Part shown: positions 44,668 to 53,208 of the stretch, piece by piece
Layout of the letters: each line of letters starts with the position of its first letter
Position numbering within the stretch: the stretch's first letter is position 1
NCBI RefSeq assembly: GCF_020150455.1
Contig: NZ_CP083740.1
Location: 2,046,001-2,110,000, forward strand
Direction: 5' to 3'
Origin: Bremerella sp. TYQ1
GTDB lineage: Bacteria > Planctomycetota > Planctomycetia > Pirellulales > Pirellulaceae
DNA: 64,000 nt
The notes under the pieces: generated by a model
Database searches by the model: none
What the model was told of the DNA's origin: nothing
Seen by the model: the letters and a program-made list of their open reading frames with translations, nothing else
Translations under genes and position numbers: made by a program

Positions 44668-45603
44668 CTAGTCAGAACCACCTTGGATGTTGTCGAAGTC
44701 GAGATCTTTCCACTTCATCGCACGTCGCGATGGCTCGATGCGGAGAACGACTTCGCCACCTTGGAACAGCCGCACCGTTCCATTCGATTCGCTTACCGCG
44801 ATGGAAATAGCTTTTGTCTTCTTACTGATCGCGGCCGCGGCCCAGTGACGTGCCCCCAATCCCTTGCTCAGCGTGACACTAGCCGAGGCAACATCGAGCA
44901 TTCGCCCAGCCGCTTCAACGGTGCCATCGGCGTTGACCACGAAGGCGCCGTCGAGCTGAGCAATTTCTTTCAGGTTTTCGCGGACACTTCGATCGGCGAT
45001 ATGGCGGTCTTTCTTCGCATAGCCCTTGAGTGGATCAAAGCCACTCGGAGCGCTGTTAAGGAGCACTTTGCGATGATCACCAACCACGAAACAGGTCCCG
45101 ACCGGTTTGCCTTCGCGACCTTCGCGACCAATTTCCACTGCCAGATCGACGACAATCTTAAGCGTCTCCAGAGGGACACTTGTCTCCAGCTTTCGCAGAT
45201 CGCGTGACGTCAGTCGGCCCAAGCGTTCATCAAGACGAATGAAGCTGATCGTGTCGATACGCTCTTCATCGAAACCACTGTAAAGAGCAACCACTTTTGC
45301 GCCGGTAGAAAGCTGGTCGTTGGCGACCGCCTCGACGAGAGCATGCATTAACTTTTCGAGAATGGGGCTTTCTTCGAGTTCAACAACCACCCCATGCAGA
45401 TCGGTCTCTTCGATCCCTTGCAGGAATTCTTCACGATCCGCTGCAACGATTACCTTGCGGTTCTCTGCGATCGCTTTGAGCTTATCCCACTCGGGCATGC
45501 CGTCCACAAAGATAAGGACCGCATCCGCTTCCGCGATTTCGAGCATTCGAATCGCGAGCTTGAAGAACTCGGTGAACTGATTCGAGAGCTTTTGATACTT
45601 CAT
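44668..45603 (-). CDS. Diadenylate cyclase resembling archaeal DacZ
   Basis: Likely makes c-di-AMP from two ATP. From ATG 45601-45603 the 311 residues have an N-terminal alpha/beta domain of about 180 residues resembling the pyruvate-kinase C-terminal fold (ALVEAVANDQLSTGAKVVALYSG). The C-terminal DAC (DisA-N) domain follows: LDGAFVVNADGTVEAAGRML (DGA at 218-220) and GLGARHWAAAAISKKTKA. The usual RHR reads RHW (252-254), changing one ATP-contact residue. No membrane helix or DNA-binding domain is present, unlike CdaA and DisA. The frame upstream to 45864 is not family-like and is rejected. Confidence 0.82.
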   Translation of the reverse strand: MKYQKLSNQFTEFFKLAIRMLEIAEADAVLIFVDGMPEWDKLKAIAENRKVIVAADREEFLQGIEETDLHGVVVELEESPILEKLMHALVEAVANDQLSTGAKVVALYSGFDEERIDTISFIRLDERLGRLTSRDLRKLETSVPLETLKIVVDLAVEIGREGREGKPVGTCFVVGDHRKVLLNSAPSGFDPLKGYAKKDRHIADRSVRENLKEIAQLDGAFVVNADGTVEAAGRMLDVASASVTLSKGLGARHWAAAAISKKTKAISIAVSESNGTVRLFQGGEVVLRIEPSRRAMKWKDLDFDNIQGGSD

Positions 45604-45746
45604 CCCCAGCGGAGTTTCATTCCCAAATGTGAAAGCCGACCGATAACGCGCATGTGCCGACAATCGTAGGCTAGATAAGCCCCACTGACAAGCGCCGCGA
45701 CCGCTTTTCGAGCCGGAGGCGACGCAAATTTTAGAGATTCGTGACG

Positions 45747-47291
45747 TTAGTCGTGCGAAGTCTGCAGAATCTCTTCCGCGCGGCTCCCTGGCTTCGTTCC
45801 AAACACCAGTTGGTCGTACAGCACCAACGCGTGCAGAGCGTGACCCTTGGGACCGATGCTCCACTCGTGTCGAGGATTGCGTTCCAAAATGGTCGTAATG
45901 TAATCCACCGCACGAACGATCTCTGGCGACGTTAACTTCTCTTGTGGAAGCGAGTAGATCAGGAACTCCAAAATGTGGCCGGAGGTTTGCAGGCGGCGAT
46001 CAATATCGCGATCCATGCCACGCCCTTCAAACCAATTGGTGCTGAAGCTGCCGTCCCGGTTTTGGATCTGGAACGAATGGCGATGATACGCGTTGAGGTA
46101 TTCTTCTGCTTTGGCCCAAACGCCATCCATAGGCAAGCCTGCCTTCTTTCGGCTAGCCACGGCGAAAGCGATCCCAGTCAAACGATGCGTTCCACCGCAA
46201 GCGGCACCAACCACTTTTTGAGTGATCTCTTCCTTTAGAAGACGTTCGATATCCCATTGCTGCCCATCACGTGCAGTCCAAGTTTCGTCGGCCGGCAAAT
46301 AATAAGACAGCGAGATCAACTTAAACGTGAGCTCTGACTTAGGAACGCAGGTTTCTTTCTCGAATTCAATCAGATCTTGAACGGTGAACGTCTTACCGTC
46401 GACTTGAATCTCGAACGATGGTGCAACATAGCTTTGAGCAAGCATCGCCAAAAACTGGCCATGATGCCCTTGGACGCGTGGGCCTTGCTTGGCTTCCAGT
46501 TTACCGTTGTTAACTTGGAAAAGACGATGCCCACGACAAGGCTTGTTCCAACAGATCCAACCGATCGTGTTCACAGGCTGGCGGTACTGCGACGTTCGGA
46601 TCTGAGCATCGACACCCCACGGCAAGAAACCGTGCATCGTTTCCCAAACGTCGTTCTTTGTCGCATCGGAAGGCTGCGTGCGGTAATAGTAGTTCAAAAC
46701 TTTTGCAATTCGCGGCTGCAAAGCTTGAACGTGTGGCGGCAGGGGCTCTTTTACCTCAGGCTCCTCTGCAGGCGATTCTTCGGCGGTGTCTTCAGGCTTT
46801 TCAGACTTGCCATCTTCCTTAATAGGCTTGGCGTCTTCATCCTGCATTAACGGTGCCGGCTGTTCTTCCGTCGCAGGTTCCTCATCTGTCTTCGGCTCTT
46901 CCTTTTCAGACGCTGGCTCTAGCGTACCAGCAGGAATGTCGAGCGAAGGCGCTGGCTGAGGGTCGGCTTCTTCTTTGGCTGGATTTTCTTTCGGAGAAGC
47001 TTCGTCAGACTTCGTGCCATTGGCAGGCTCTAGGTCCATTTCTACTTCAATCGTTTCGTCAGCAGCTTGCTCTTCGATCGGAGGCTCTGGCTTGAAGAGG
47101 TCCTTTTTTTCAGCAGGAACCACAGCGACACGAACCATCGGAGCGTCGCTGGCATCTGCCACTTCCGAGCCGTCTGCTGGATTCAAAATGGGTGCTACGA
47201 CTACTTCCTGGGCAACCGCGAAACCAGCCGTCAGAGTTGTGGTACTCCAGAACGCCACCGCGCTGAGGAGGATTGAAGTCCGTCTGTGCAT
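45747..47291 (-). CDS. Secreted protein with acidic Pro/Glu linker and helical C-terminal domain
   Basis: The 514 residues have a signal peptide (cleavage near FAVAQE). A long Glu/Pro/Lys-rich low-complexity region (about 60-190, with repeated EEP and AEEP) follows, then a folded domain from about 195. That domain has YYYRTQPSDATKNDVWETMHGFLPWG, RGHRLFQVNNGKLEAKQGPRVQGHHGQFLAMLAQ, GGTHRLTGIAFAV and TSGHILEFLIYSLP, suggesting an alpha/alpha toroid like prenyltransferase or squalene-cyclase repeats. No catalytic motif of those families is seen. Possibly a cell-envelope protein with a flexible spacer. The function is unknown. Confidence 0.8.
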   Translation of the reverse strand: MHRRTSILLSAVAFWSTTTLTAGFAVAQEVVVAPILNPADGSEVADASDAPMVRVAVVPAEKKDLFKPEPPIEEQAADETIEVEMDLEPANGTKSDEASPKENPAKEEADPQPAPSLDIPAGTLEPASEKEEPKTDEEPATEEQPAPLMQDEDAKPIKEDGKSEKPEDTAEESPAEEPEVKEPLPPHVQALQPRIAKVLNYYYRTQPSDATKNDVWETMHGFLPWGVDAQIRTSQYRQPVNTIGWICWNKPCRGHRLFQVNNGKLEAKQGPRVQGHHGQFLAMLAQSYVAPSFEIQVDGKTFTVQDLIEFEKETCVPKSELTFKLISLSYYLPADETWTARDGQQWDIERLLKEEITQKVVGAACGGTHRLTGIAFAVASRKKAGLPMDGVWAKAEEYLNAYHRHSFQIQNRDGSFSTNWFEGRGMDRDIDRRLQTSGHILEFLIYSLPQEKLTSPEIVRAVDYITTILERNPRHEWSIGPKGHALHALVLYDQLVFGTKPGSRAEEILQTSHD

Positions 47292-47665
47292 GCGTCTAAA
47301 TCTTTAGTTCTTTGGCAGCCTGTGGGATGGGTCAGTGGGCTGCGAGAGAGTCATCAAGCAATTGCGGCAGAAACGTGGGGCGAACAACATGGTGTGGCTA
47401 TCGACCTCGCGCGGATCAATTAGGTAGAAAACGTACCGCGATGTAGCTGCGAGGGTCATGTCATTCCGTTTCTGACTTCAGTTATACGGCCCGCCACGCA
47501 TATAGCAAACGGCATCCAAGGCTGTTCAACTGTAATGAAACCGTTGTCCTTCCAAGTTTTTGCGCAACCAGTTGCGGCTTGGCAATTGGCGCAAAATGGG
47601 AATCCGTAACGGCATGAATTTCACGCATGGTCGTCCTGCTTAGGACAACCGGAACAAGCAGCAGA
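47292..47665. other. Intergenic region without supported genes
   Basis: These 374 bases lie between two minus-strand genes. An imperfect hairpin TTTTGCGC/GCGCAAAA (47558-47565 with 47589-47596) encloses a second pairing, but no T run follows. Nothing else is seen. Confidence 0.4.
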
Positions 47666-48367
47666 CTATCGCAGAAAGCTTGGCACTAACTGCTCAGCAA
47701 TCGACGCCGATGGCGGCTCGGGATTGCCACCCATGGCGAACTCTCGCCACTTGGCCGTGTCGCCTTGGTAATCGACGTTGCTTGTCTTGCGGAGCGATTC
47801 GATGGCGGCGAATCGCATGGCAGGGTCGCGAGCGTCCAGGGCTGGGACGAGGGCTTCTTTGGCCCCGGCCGAACGGAATTCACCCAGTGCTGTTGCGGCA
47901 GCCAGACGGACGTCGTAGTTGCGATCGCGGATCAGCACATCGCCCAAAAGGCTTACGGCTTCAGGGTTTGCGGCTTCGCCTAGGGCAATTACGGCCTCGC
48001 GTCGGACGTCGGCGTCGGAATCGTACAGAGACGATTTCATCCCGGCGAACGCTTCTGGCGTGTTCAACTTGGCTAAAGTGCGTAACATGTGCACACGAAT
48101 CACGGCGTTTTCTTCTTCGGGAAGAGCTTGCGCGATTTTGTTTGCCTCGACGGAACGTCTTTCTGCTGAAAGACTTCGGGCGCTATTGGCCAAGCCCTCC
48201 AGCGACTCGATCCGCTGGACCGGGGTGGGGCCGTACTTGGCTAAGTCTGCTGGGTCTTCTTTGTCCCACCAGATAATAGGGTCGACGATCGCACCATTCG
48301 AGGCACATCCGGTGAGCCCTAAAATAAGGGCTAACAAGAATCCGCAGAGCGTGGACTGCTGGTCCAT
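47666..48367 (-). CDS. HEAT-repeat lipoprotein
   Basis: The 233 residues have a lipoprotein signal (LLALILGLTGCASNG, lipobox LTGC). HEAT/PBS-lyase-like repeats run from about residue 80: VIRVHMLRTLAKLNTPEAFAGMKSSLYDSDADVRREAVIALGEAANPEAVSLLGDV-type units, then RNYDVRLAAATALGEFRSAGAKEALVPAL and PAMRFAAIESLRKTSN. These repeats usually bind proteins. It is probably anchored to a membrane as a scaffold. No catalytic part is visible. No partner is evident in the flanks. Confidence 0.87.
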   Translation of the reverse strand: MDQQSTLCGFLLALILGLTGCASNGAIVDPIIWWDKEDPADLAKYGPTPVQRIESLEGLANSARSLSAERRSVEANKIAQALPEEENAVIRVHMLRTLAKLNTPEAFAGMKSSLYDSDADVRREAVIALGEAANPEAVSLLGDVLIRDRNYDVRLAAATALGEFRSAGAKEALVPALDARDPAMRFAAIESLRKTSNVDYQGDTAKWREFAMGGNPEPPSASIAEQLVPSFLR

Positions 48368-48753
48368 GAAATTTGTCCAACTGGCCTAAAAATAAAGACT
48401 TCTTGCGACTCAAGCGGGCAGACGCTACCAAAATTCCCGCCACAGTTCCAGGCGGATTTTGATCCGATTTTAGTGCCTACGATCCTCCCTTAAAAAAGTT
48501 CTCGGGAATGTTTTCCATTCGTCCGAAAAACTGATATCGTAACGGCTTAGCGTCATCCGATTGCCTCCGTTAGGCTTCGCTGCCGGTCCATTTGTTTCAA
48601 GATCGGGCGCGTTTCAGCGAAACACTGGCGGACCGGCACGCATGCCTGATCAACACAACGCGCAAACTTCGCGCAGACTTGGGGCATACTTTTGCCCATT
48701 CGCCGTCCACTTGTTCGACGTTTACTGCTCTTCACCCAAAGGGAGTTCCTCCG
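48368..48753. other. Intergenic region between divergent HEAT lipoprotein and SPFH-partner genes
   Basis: No gene is supported in these 386 bases. The reading frame of the downstream plus-strand gene extends back to 48592, but a GTG at 48754 with a good ribosome binding site is the better start. Promoters of both genes should be here; none is distinct. Confidence 0.4.
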
Positions 48754-49284
48754 GTGATCGATCCTCAACAACATGCCAAGAATCGCGGACTCGTCGAGTC
48801 GATCCTCCAGTACATTCCTGGCTTTTCCGGATACCTTTCTCGAGAGTACCGTCGCGAGAGCGATAGCCTGACGCGAAACTTCCTGGCCGACAAATTGCAG
48901 AAGTCGAAAAAGGGGCTCGACGAATATGGCCACACGCTGGTCAGCCTTGGAGCGATCGACCAGCTCCCGATGCTGGAACGACTCCGCAGCCGGTTGGACT
49001 TGGCCATCAATCGCATGAAATCTCAGATGCCTGGCTACAGCGGGTTCTTCGATTTCGTCCAAGTCGATGAAGAACTGCTGACCGACATTTACGAACACGA
49101 TTTGGCTCTCGTCCAGCAAGTCGACACGTTGGCTAACGACATTCAGAACCTAGGCACGTCGCAGCTGACGCCAGCCCAAGTGGTTCCGGAGATTACTGCC
49201 AAGATCGACGGTCTGCTCGGAAAGATCGACCACCGCGAGAACATGCTCAAAGGGGTTGCTGCCGGGCCGGACGCGCCGGAGTAA
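48754..49284 (+). CDS. Conserved helical protein paired with the SPFH gene
   Basis: Starting at GTG 48754 (GGGAG at 48741-48745, 8 bases upstream) the 176-residue soluble protein is nearly all helical. Two copies of a motif stand out: IPGFSGYLSREYRRESD (residues about 20-36) and MPGYSGFFDFVQVDE (about 90-104). As I recall, small proteins with an IPGYxGYxxKExRREAD motif often sit next to SPFH/YdjL-like genes, and here an SPFH gene follows at 49554 on the same strand. This suggests a membrane-stress or phage-shock-like role, but that is inference. Ends in a Pro/Glu tail. Confidence 0.75.
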   Translation: MIDPQQHAKNRGLVESILQYIPGFSGYLSREYRRESDSLTRNFLADKLQKSKKGLDEYGHTLVSLGAIDQLPMLERLRSRLDLAINRMKSQMPGYSGFFDFVQVDEELLTDIYEHDLALVQQVDTLANDIQNLGTSQLTPAQVVPEITAKIDGLLGKIDHRENMLKGVAAGPDAPE

Positions 49285-49306
49285 ACCACACCAGCGTTTA
49301 CCATCT

Positions 49307-49338
49307 CGGGTGCCATGCCCTCGTCCGCGTGGGCATGC
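49307..49338 (+). repeat. REP-like palindromic repeat
   Basis: GGGTGCCATGCCC, loop TCGTCCGCGT, GGGCATG; arms 49314-49320 and 49331-49337 pair over 7 bp. An inverted copy follows at 49450-49480, so the pair brackets 111 bases of gene-free DNA. Confidence 0.8.
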
Positions 49339-49449
49339 GAAACCAAGCGGAACGTGCCAAGTTTACCGAGATAAATTCACAGAAGGGCTATCCGTCACAG
49401 ATAATCGGTAGCCGTTATGCAACGAATCAAGAGAAGGGCCAGGAAAAGA

Positions 49450-49480
49450 GACATGCCCACGCCGACGTGAGCATGGCACC
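49450..49480 (-). repeat. REP-like palindromic repeat, inverted partner
   Basis: Reads on the minus strand GGTGCCATGCTCACGTCGGC with GGGCATG, one mismatch in the stem. With 49307-49338 it forms a second inverted doublet, here with a longer spacer than at 33015-33091. Confidence 0.75.
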
Positions 49481-49553
49481 TGCCCCGGACTCAATCGACG
49501 ACACAAAACAACCATCTCATCGCCAGATTTAAACTAGAAAGAGAGAAACCCTG

Positions 49554-50975
49554 ATGAGCCTGCAACTGGAAGTCATTCAGTTTTTCGATAACTCGAATCG
49601 CTCCATCGTGCATCGCATGCCGCCGGAAGGCTCGGCCGCGATCAAGTACGGGGCTCAGCTCATCGTGCAGCAAAATCAGGAAGCCGTCTTCTTCATGGAC
49701 GGCAAAGCGATGGACTCGTTCGGGCCCGGTCGCTACACGCTGCAAACGCAAAACATTCCGCTGATCACCAGCATACTGACGATGCCGTGGGAGAAGTCCC
49801 CGTTTCAGGCATCGGTCTATTACTTCGGCAAACAGACGTTCCTCGATCAGAAATGGGGCACGCGTCAGCCGATCACCATCCGCGATCGCGACTTCGGCAT
49901 GATTCGCCTTCGCAGCTTCGGCAAGTTCTCGTTCCGTGTCGTCGATGCCCCCCTGATGCTGAACACCATCGTCGGCAGCCAAGGCAAATACACCACCGAT
50001 GAAGTGAGCGGCTACTTGAAAGATTTGATCGTGGCCCGACTGACCGACCTGCTCGGAACGTCGCAGATCAGCATGTTGGATTTGCCGAGCAAGTTCGACG
50101 AGATCGCCGCTGGCACGCGGATCAAAGTTGCCGACGATTTTGCTAAGTATGGCTTGGAACTTGTCGACTTCTTCATCAACGCAATCACGCCGCCGGAAGA
50201 AGTGCAGAAAGCGATCGATGCTCGCAGCAGCATGGGTGCCATTGGCGATCTGCGTGCGTTCACCATGTATCAGGCCGCCAACAGCATGAGCAAGATGGCC
50301 GAGCAAGGGGGCGAAGGGGGAGGTGCCGGACCTGGCGCCATGCAGATGGGCATGGGGGCTGGCTTCGGGATGATGATGCCCGGCATGATGCACGCCGCCA
50401 TGCAAGGCTATCAGCAGCCTGGCGCGCCACCGCAAGGTGGTCCCGGAACGCAGCCGATGGGTGCCCCGACAGGGCCGAACCCTGGCCCGGCTCCTGCCGC
50501 CGCGGCAATGGGTGGCGCGATGAGCTTCGACGACCTGCAAGGCTCCGCCGCCGCTCCTTCGCCAAAGCTAACCGCCAAAGACATCGTGAAAACGGTCGCC
50601 CAAACCAGCAACTGGCCCCTCACCGAAACGAGCGAAATGGAGTGGACCGTCAACGTTCCTGTCAGTTCGCTCCGCAAGCAAAACGTGCATATCACGTTTG
50701 GCCAGAAAGATGACGACGGCAACGAATTGGTTGTTTACCACAGCCTCTGCGGCCCGGCGAACGAACGCAACGCGATGGCTCTCTTGCGGTACAACACCAA
50801 GATGATTCATGGAGCGTTTGCGGTCGAAAAAGGAGACTCCGGCGAAGTCATCACCGTCCGCGCCAACCAACTCGCCGACGCTGTCGACCAACTGGAAATC
50901 ACCAAAACCATCACCGCCATCGCCTGGCAAGCCGACAAAGTCGAAGAGAAACTGCTGGGGACCGATAACTATTAA
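49554..50975 (+). CDS. SPFH-domain protein with Gly/Met linker and C-terminal YbjN-like domain
   Basis: The 473 residues have an SPFH (band 7) domain at about 20-240 of the YdjL/virion-core type: [51 protein letters not shown], and [20 protein letters not shown] Gly/Met/Pro/Ala-rich linker (about 250-330, with [14 protein letters not shown]) leads to a folded C-terminal domain (about 335-473) resembling the YbjN/type III chaperone fold ([43 protein letters not shown]). SPFH proteins scaffold membrane microdomains. There is no signal or membrane helix. A small partner gene precedes it. Confidence 0.85.
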   Translation: MSLQLEVIQFFDNSNRSIVHRMPPEGSAAIKYGAQLIVQQNQEAVFFMDGKAMDSFGPGRYTLQTQNIPLITSILTMPWEKSPFQASVYYFGKQTFLDQKWGTRQPITIRDRDFGMIRLRSFGKFSFRVVDAPLMLNTIVGSQGKYTTDEVSGYLKDLIVARLTDLLGTSQISMLDLPSKFDEIAAGTRIKVADDFAKYGLELVDFFINAITPPEEVQKAIDARSSMGAIGDLRAFTMYQAANSMSKMAEQGGEGGGAGPGAMQMGMGAGFGMMMPGMMHAAMQGYQQPGAPPQGGPGTQPMGAPTGPNPGPAPAAAAMGGAMSFDDLQGSAAAPSPKLTAKDIVKTVAQTSNWPLTETSEMEWTVNVPVSSLRKQNVHITFGQKDDDGNELVVYHSLCGPANERNAMALLRYNTKMIHGAFAVEKGDSGEVITVRANQLADAVDQLEITKTITAIAWQADKVEEKLLGTDNY

Positions 50976-51023
50976 GCGATCGCCACTTCACGGCAGCTTT
51001 GGTCAAAATCCGCTTCGGGTGCC

Positions 51024-51773
51024 ATGGAAAGTTCCCAACCCAACCAACGTCGCCGCTTTCAATTCGGACTGCTCGCACTGCTGATCATGGTCACCGTCGT
51101 GGCCGTGACGACTGGTTTGCTGCGTGCGCCATTGCTGCGAACGCAGCAGGAAATGAAACTTGCCCAGCGAGTTCGCGAACTTGGGGGTCAAGTTACCTTG
51201 GGCGGGTCACTGGAAGGTCGCGGCCAGGCAGGGCAGTCGTATATCGGAGTGATCGATCTTAGCGGAACCCAAGTCACCGACGACGACTTGATCGAAATTG
51301 GTAAGCTCACGGGGCTGACCCATCTGTATCTCAATCGAACGGCCGTCACCGATGACGGTATGCAGTCGCTGGTATCGCTGCCGAGCCTGGTTCAACTGGA
51401 ACTGGACGACACGTCGGTCACACGGACCGGAATCACACATATTGCCCAGTTGCCAACGCTGGAGGTACTGACGCTTGAACGCTGTCCGATCGATGACAGC
51501 GCCGTCGAAACCATTGCCAAAATCGCACCTCTGTGGATGTTACATCTCGACGGAACGGGGATCACGGACGAAGCGATGGTCCCAATCAACAAGCTTGCCC
51601 TCTTAAGGCATCTCAGCATCAAACACACTTCGATCGGTGACGCAGGACTTGGCCATCTGAACAAGCACCCCGCACTCGAAATAGTTTTTGTCAATCAGAC
51701 CAACATCACCGAAACAGGCATTCAACAGTTCAACCGCAAGAAGGCCCACACAACACAAACGGCGATCCCCTAG
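51024..51773 (+). CDS. Leucine-rich repeat protein with N-terminal membrane anchor
   Basis: The 249 residues begin RRRFQFGLLALLIMVTVVAVTTG, a common planctomycete anchor (basic patch then one membrane helix). From about 75 there are six or seven leucine-rich repeats of about 24 residues, such as GLTHLYLNRTAVTDDGMQSLVSLP, LVQLELDDTSVTRTGITHIAQLP and LRHLSIKHTSIGDAGLGHL. LRR units bind proteins; the repeats face the periplasm if the anchor is N-in. It lies 48 bases after the SPFH gene, so it may be the third gene of an operon. Its ATG lies in a GGGTGCCATGG string similar to the start of the local REP repeats, perhaps by chance. Confidence 0.88.
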   Translation: MESSQPNQRRRFQFGLLALLIMVTVVAVTTGLLRAPLLRTQQEMKLAQRVRELGGQVTLGGSLEGRGQAGQSYIGVIDLSGTQVTDDDLIEIGKLTGLTHLYLNRTAVTDDGMQSLVSLPSLVQLELDDTSVTRTGITHIAQLPTLEVLTLERCPIDDSAVETIAKIAPLWMLHLDGTGITDEAMVPINKLALLRHLSIKHTSIGDAGLGHLNKHPALEIVFVNQTNITETGIQQFNRKKAHTTQTAIP

Positions 51774-51809
51774 GCCCGGGTGCCATGCCGTCGTCTTCGT
51801 CGGCATGTG
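51773..51809 (+). repeat. REP-like palindromic repeat
   Basis: GGGTGCCATGCCG, loop TCGTCTTCGT, CGGCATG; arms 51784-51790 and 51801-51807 pair over 7 bp. It begins at the stop of the LRR gene and could also act as a 3' stem for that mRNA. No partner follows. Confidence 0.8.
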
Positions 51810-52028
51810 AACTAGAAAAAGAGCATCAACAGCCCGGTCCGCACAAATGCTATCAATTCAACTGCCGCAGTGCGCAAGCCGACGACAGCAAAGGCCTTCA
51901 GCACGCACCTCTCGCAGTGCTGTTTAACACCCCCTCGGCAAGATGGTACAATCTGTCGCTGATTCTTGATCTTTAATTTGTCGATTGATTCGGTGAAGTC
52001 TCTATAGAGACAGGGCAACGAGGGAGCC

Positions 52029-52661
52029 ATGCTGCGAAATTATTCTTCCGTGCGCCGTCGTATGATGTTGGCGTTTGTCGGCATGCTCGGGATGCTGTGC
52101 GTTCCGGTTGTGGGCGTTTCTCAGGAACTGAGCGACGACGAAATTCTGGCAGCCATCGAGAAACAAACCAACCTTTTTTCTCGTGTTCAAAGACTCTACG
52201 TCTTCCCTCCTGGCCGCAACAAACGCATCACCTTCGTACGTGCAGACAACGGGTATTTATACCTAATTGATTCGGCGGAGGATCTTGTCTTTTATTTACG
52301 CTTCGGCTTGCCTGTCCCGGAAAAGGCAAAACGGAAGATGAATGCGTACCGAGCTGAGTTCTCGTACGTTGTAAAAAAGACGGTAAGAGACGCCATGAAA
52401 AATCATGACGAGGCGTTCGACAAGAAGGTGATTGAGATCTTTGCACCGAAGGTCGTCAACTTACGTCCTAAGACTATTTCTGATCCGCCGCCACCGATGC
52501 TCGACTCGTACCATGTCAGCTACAGCGGTTTGAAGGGGAAGCATAACTTTCCGGGCGATCTTCCCCTGACCGCGAAGATCAAAGTGGGCGATGACACGCA
52601 CATTCTAAAAACAACATTGCAGTATTACAGTCTTCCCAACATGCGGGTCATTAAAAAGTAA
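52029..52661 (+). CDS. Secreted protein of unknown function
   Basis: The 210 residues have a signal peptide (MMLAFVGMLGMLCVPVVGVSQE; the ATG at 52029 or the Met pair 12 codons later may be used). The mature part has a helical DDEILAAIEKQTNLFSRVQ, a beta-rich ITFVRADNGYLYLIDSAEDLVFYLRFG, a Lys-rich helix (AKRKMNAYRAEFSYVVKKTVRDAMK) and a C-terminal beta domain (SYHVSYSGLKGKHNFPGDLPLTAKIKV). I do not recognise the family. GGAG precedes the start by 2-5 bases. No clear neighbour links. Confidence 0.75.
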   Translation: MLRNYSSVRRRMMLAFVGMLGMLCVPVVGVSQELSDDEILAAIEKQTNLFSRVQRLYVFPPGRNKRITFVRADNGYLYLIDSAEDLVFYLRFGLPVPEKAKRKMNAYRAEFSYVVKKTVRDAMKNHDEAFDKKVIEIFAPKVVNLRPKTISDPPPPMLDSYHVSYSGLKGKHNFPGDLPLTAKIKVGDDTHILKTTLQYYSLPNMRVIKK

Positions 52662-52706
52662 GGCCTGCATTCATCGCCCCGTTCCTTTCCATCCTCAGGA
52701 GCCATC

Positions 52707-53063
52707 ATGCAGGAATATCAAACCCCGAAAGATCGCGCGTACACGCAAGACTTGATTGACTCGGCGCGGCCGGAAGCCGAGGCTTTTTTAAACCTGAAGC
52801 ATACCGCCGAACGCTCCGATGGCGCGATTCCGGTAAAGTACCGGGAACTGATGTCGGTCGCTGTCGCGATGACGACTCAATGTGCTTACTGCATCGAAGC
52901 CCACATCAAAAACGCGATCGATGCCGGCGCAAGCAAAGAGGAGATCGGCGAAGCGGTTTTCATCGCCGCCGCGCTCCGCGCCGGAGGAGCGGTCGGCAAC
53001 GGACTGATGGCCATGAAAATGTTCGACGAGATGAGCCAAGACGCAGAAGGTGCCGCCAAGTAA
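52707..53063 (+). CDS. Carboxymuconolactone decarboxylase/AhpD-like protein
   Basis: The 118 residues carry the AhpD-like core YRELMSVAVAMTTQCAYCIEAHIKNAIDAGASKEEIGEAVFIAAALRAGGAV, with CxxC at 59-62 and the following His, the redox centre of alkylhydroperoxidase D-type enzymes. Such proteins act as thiol peroxidases or reductase partners. AGGAG stands 4-5 bases before the ATG. It is 46 bases after the secreted protein gene and precedes an SDR fusion by 146 bases, so operon membership is uncertain. Cytoplasmic. Confidence 0.9.
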   Translation: MQEYQTPKDRAYTQDLIDSARPEAEAFLNLKHTAERSDGAIPVKYRELMSVAVAMTTQCAYCIEAHIKNAIDAGASKEEIGEAVFIAAALRAGGAVGNGLMAMKMFDEMSQDAEGAAK

Positions 53064-53208
53064 AGCTCGGCCACAAGACCAGACTTCATGTGCATCTCGC
53101 TGGACGATTGTGCATTCAGATGAATATTCGCCAACGAGATGTGTTTTACAGGATTGGGCGAATTAGAATAGAGTCTGATCGTCTTGTGATTGCCAGCTCT
53201 GTTTTGGG

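Noticed and set aside
49491..50540. 349-codon minus-strand frame opposite the SPFH gene
   Set aside because: No motif or start signal; the plus-strand SPFH domain explains the coding potential.
51015..51026. REP-like start GGGTGCCATGG at the LRR gene
   Set aside because: Only the first ten bases match; the loop and right arm are missing, so it may be chance and is not counted as a copy.
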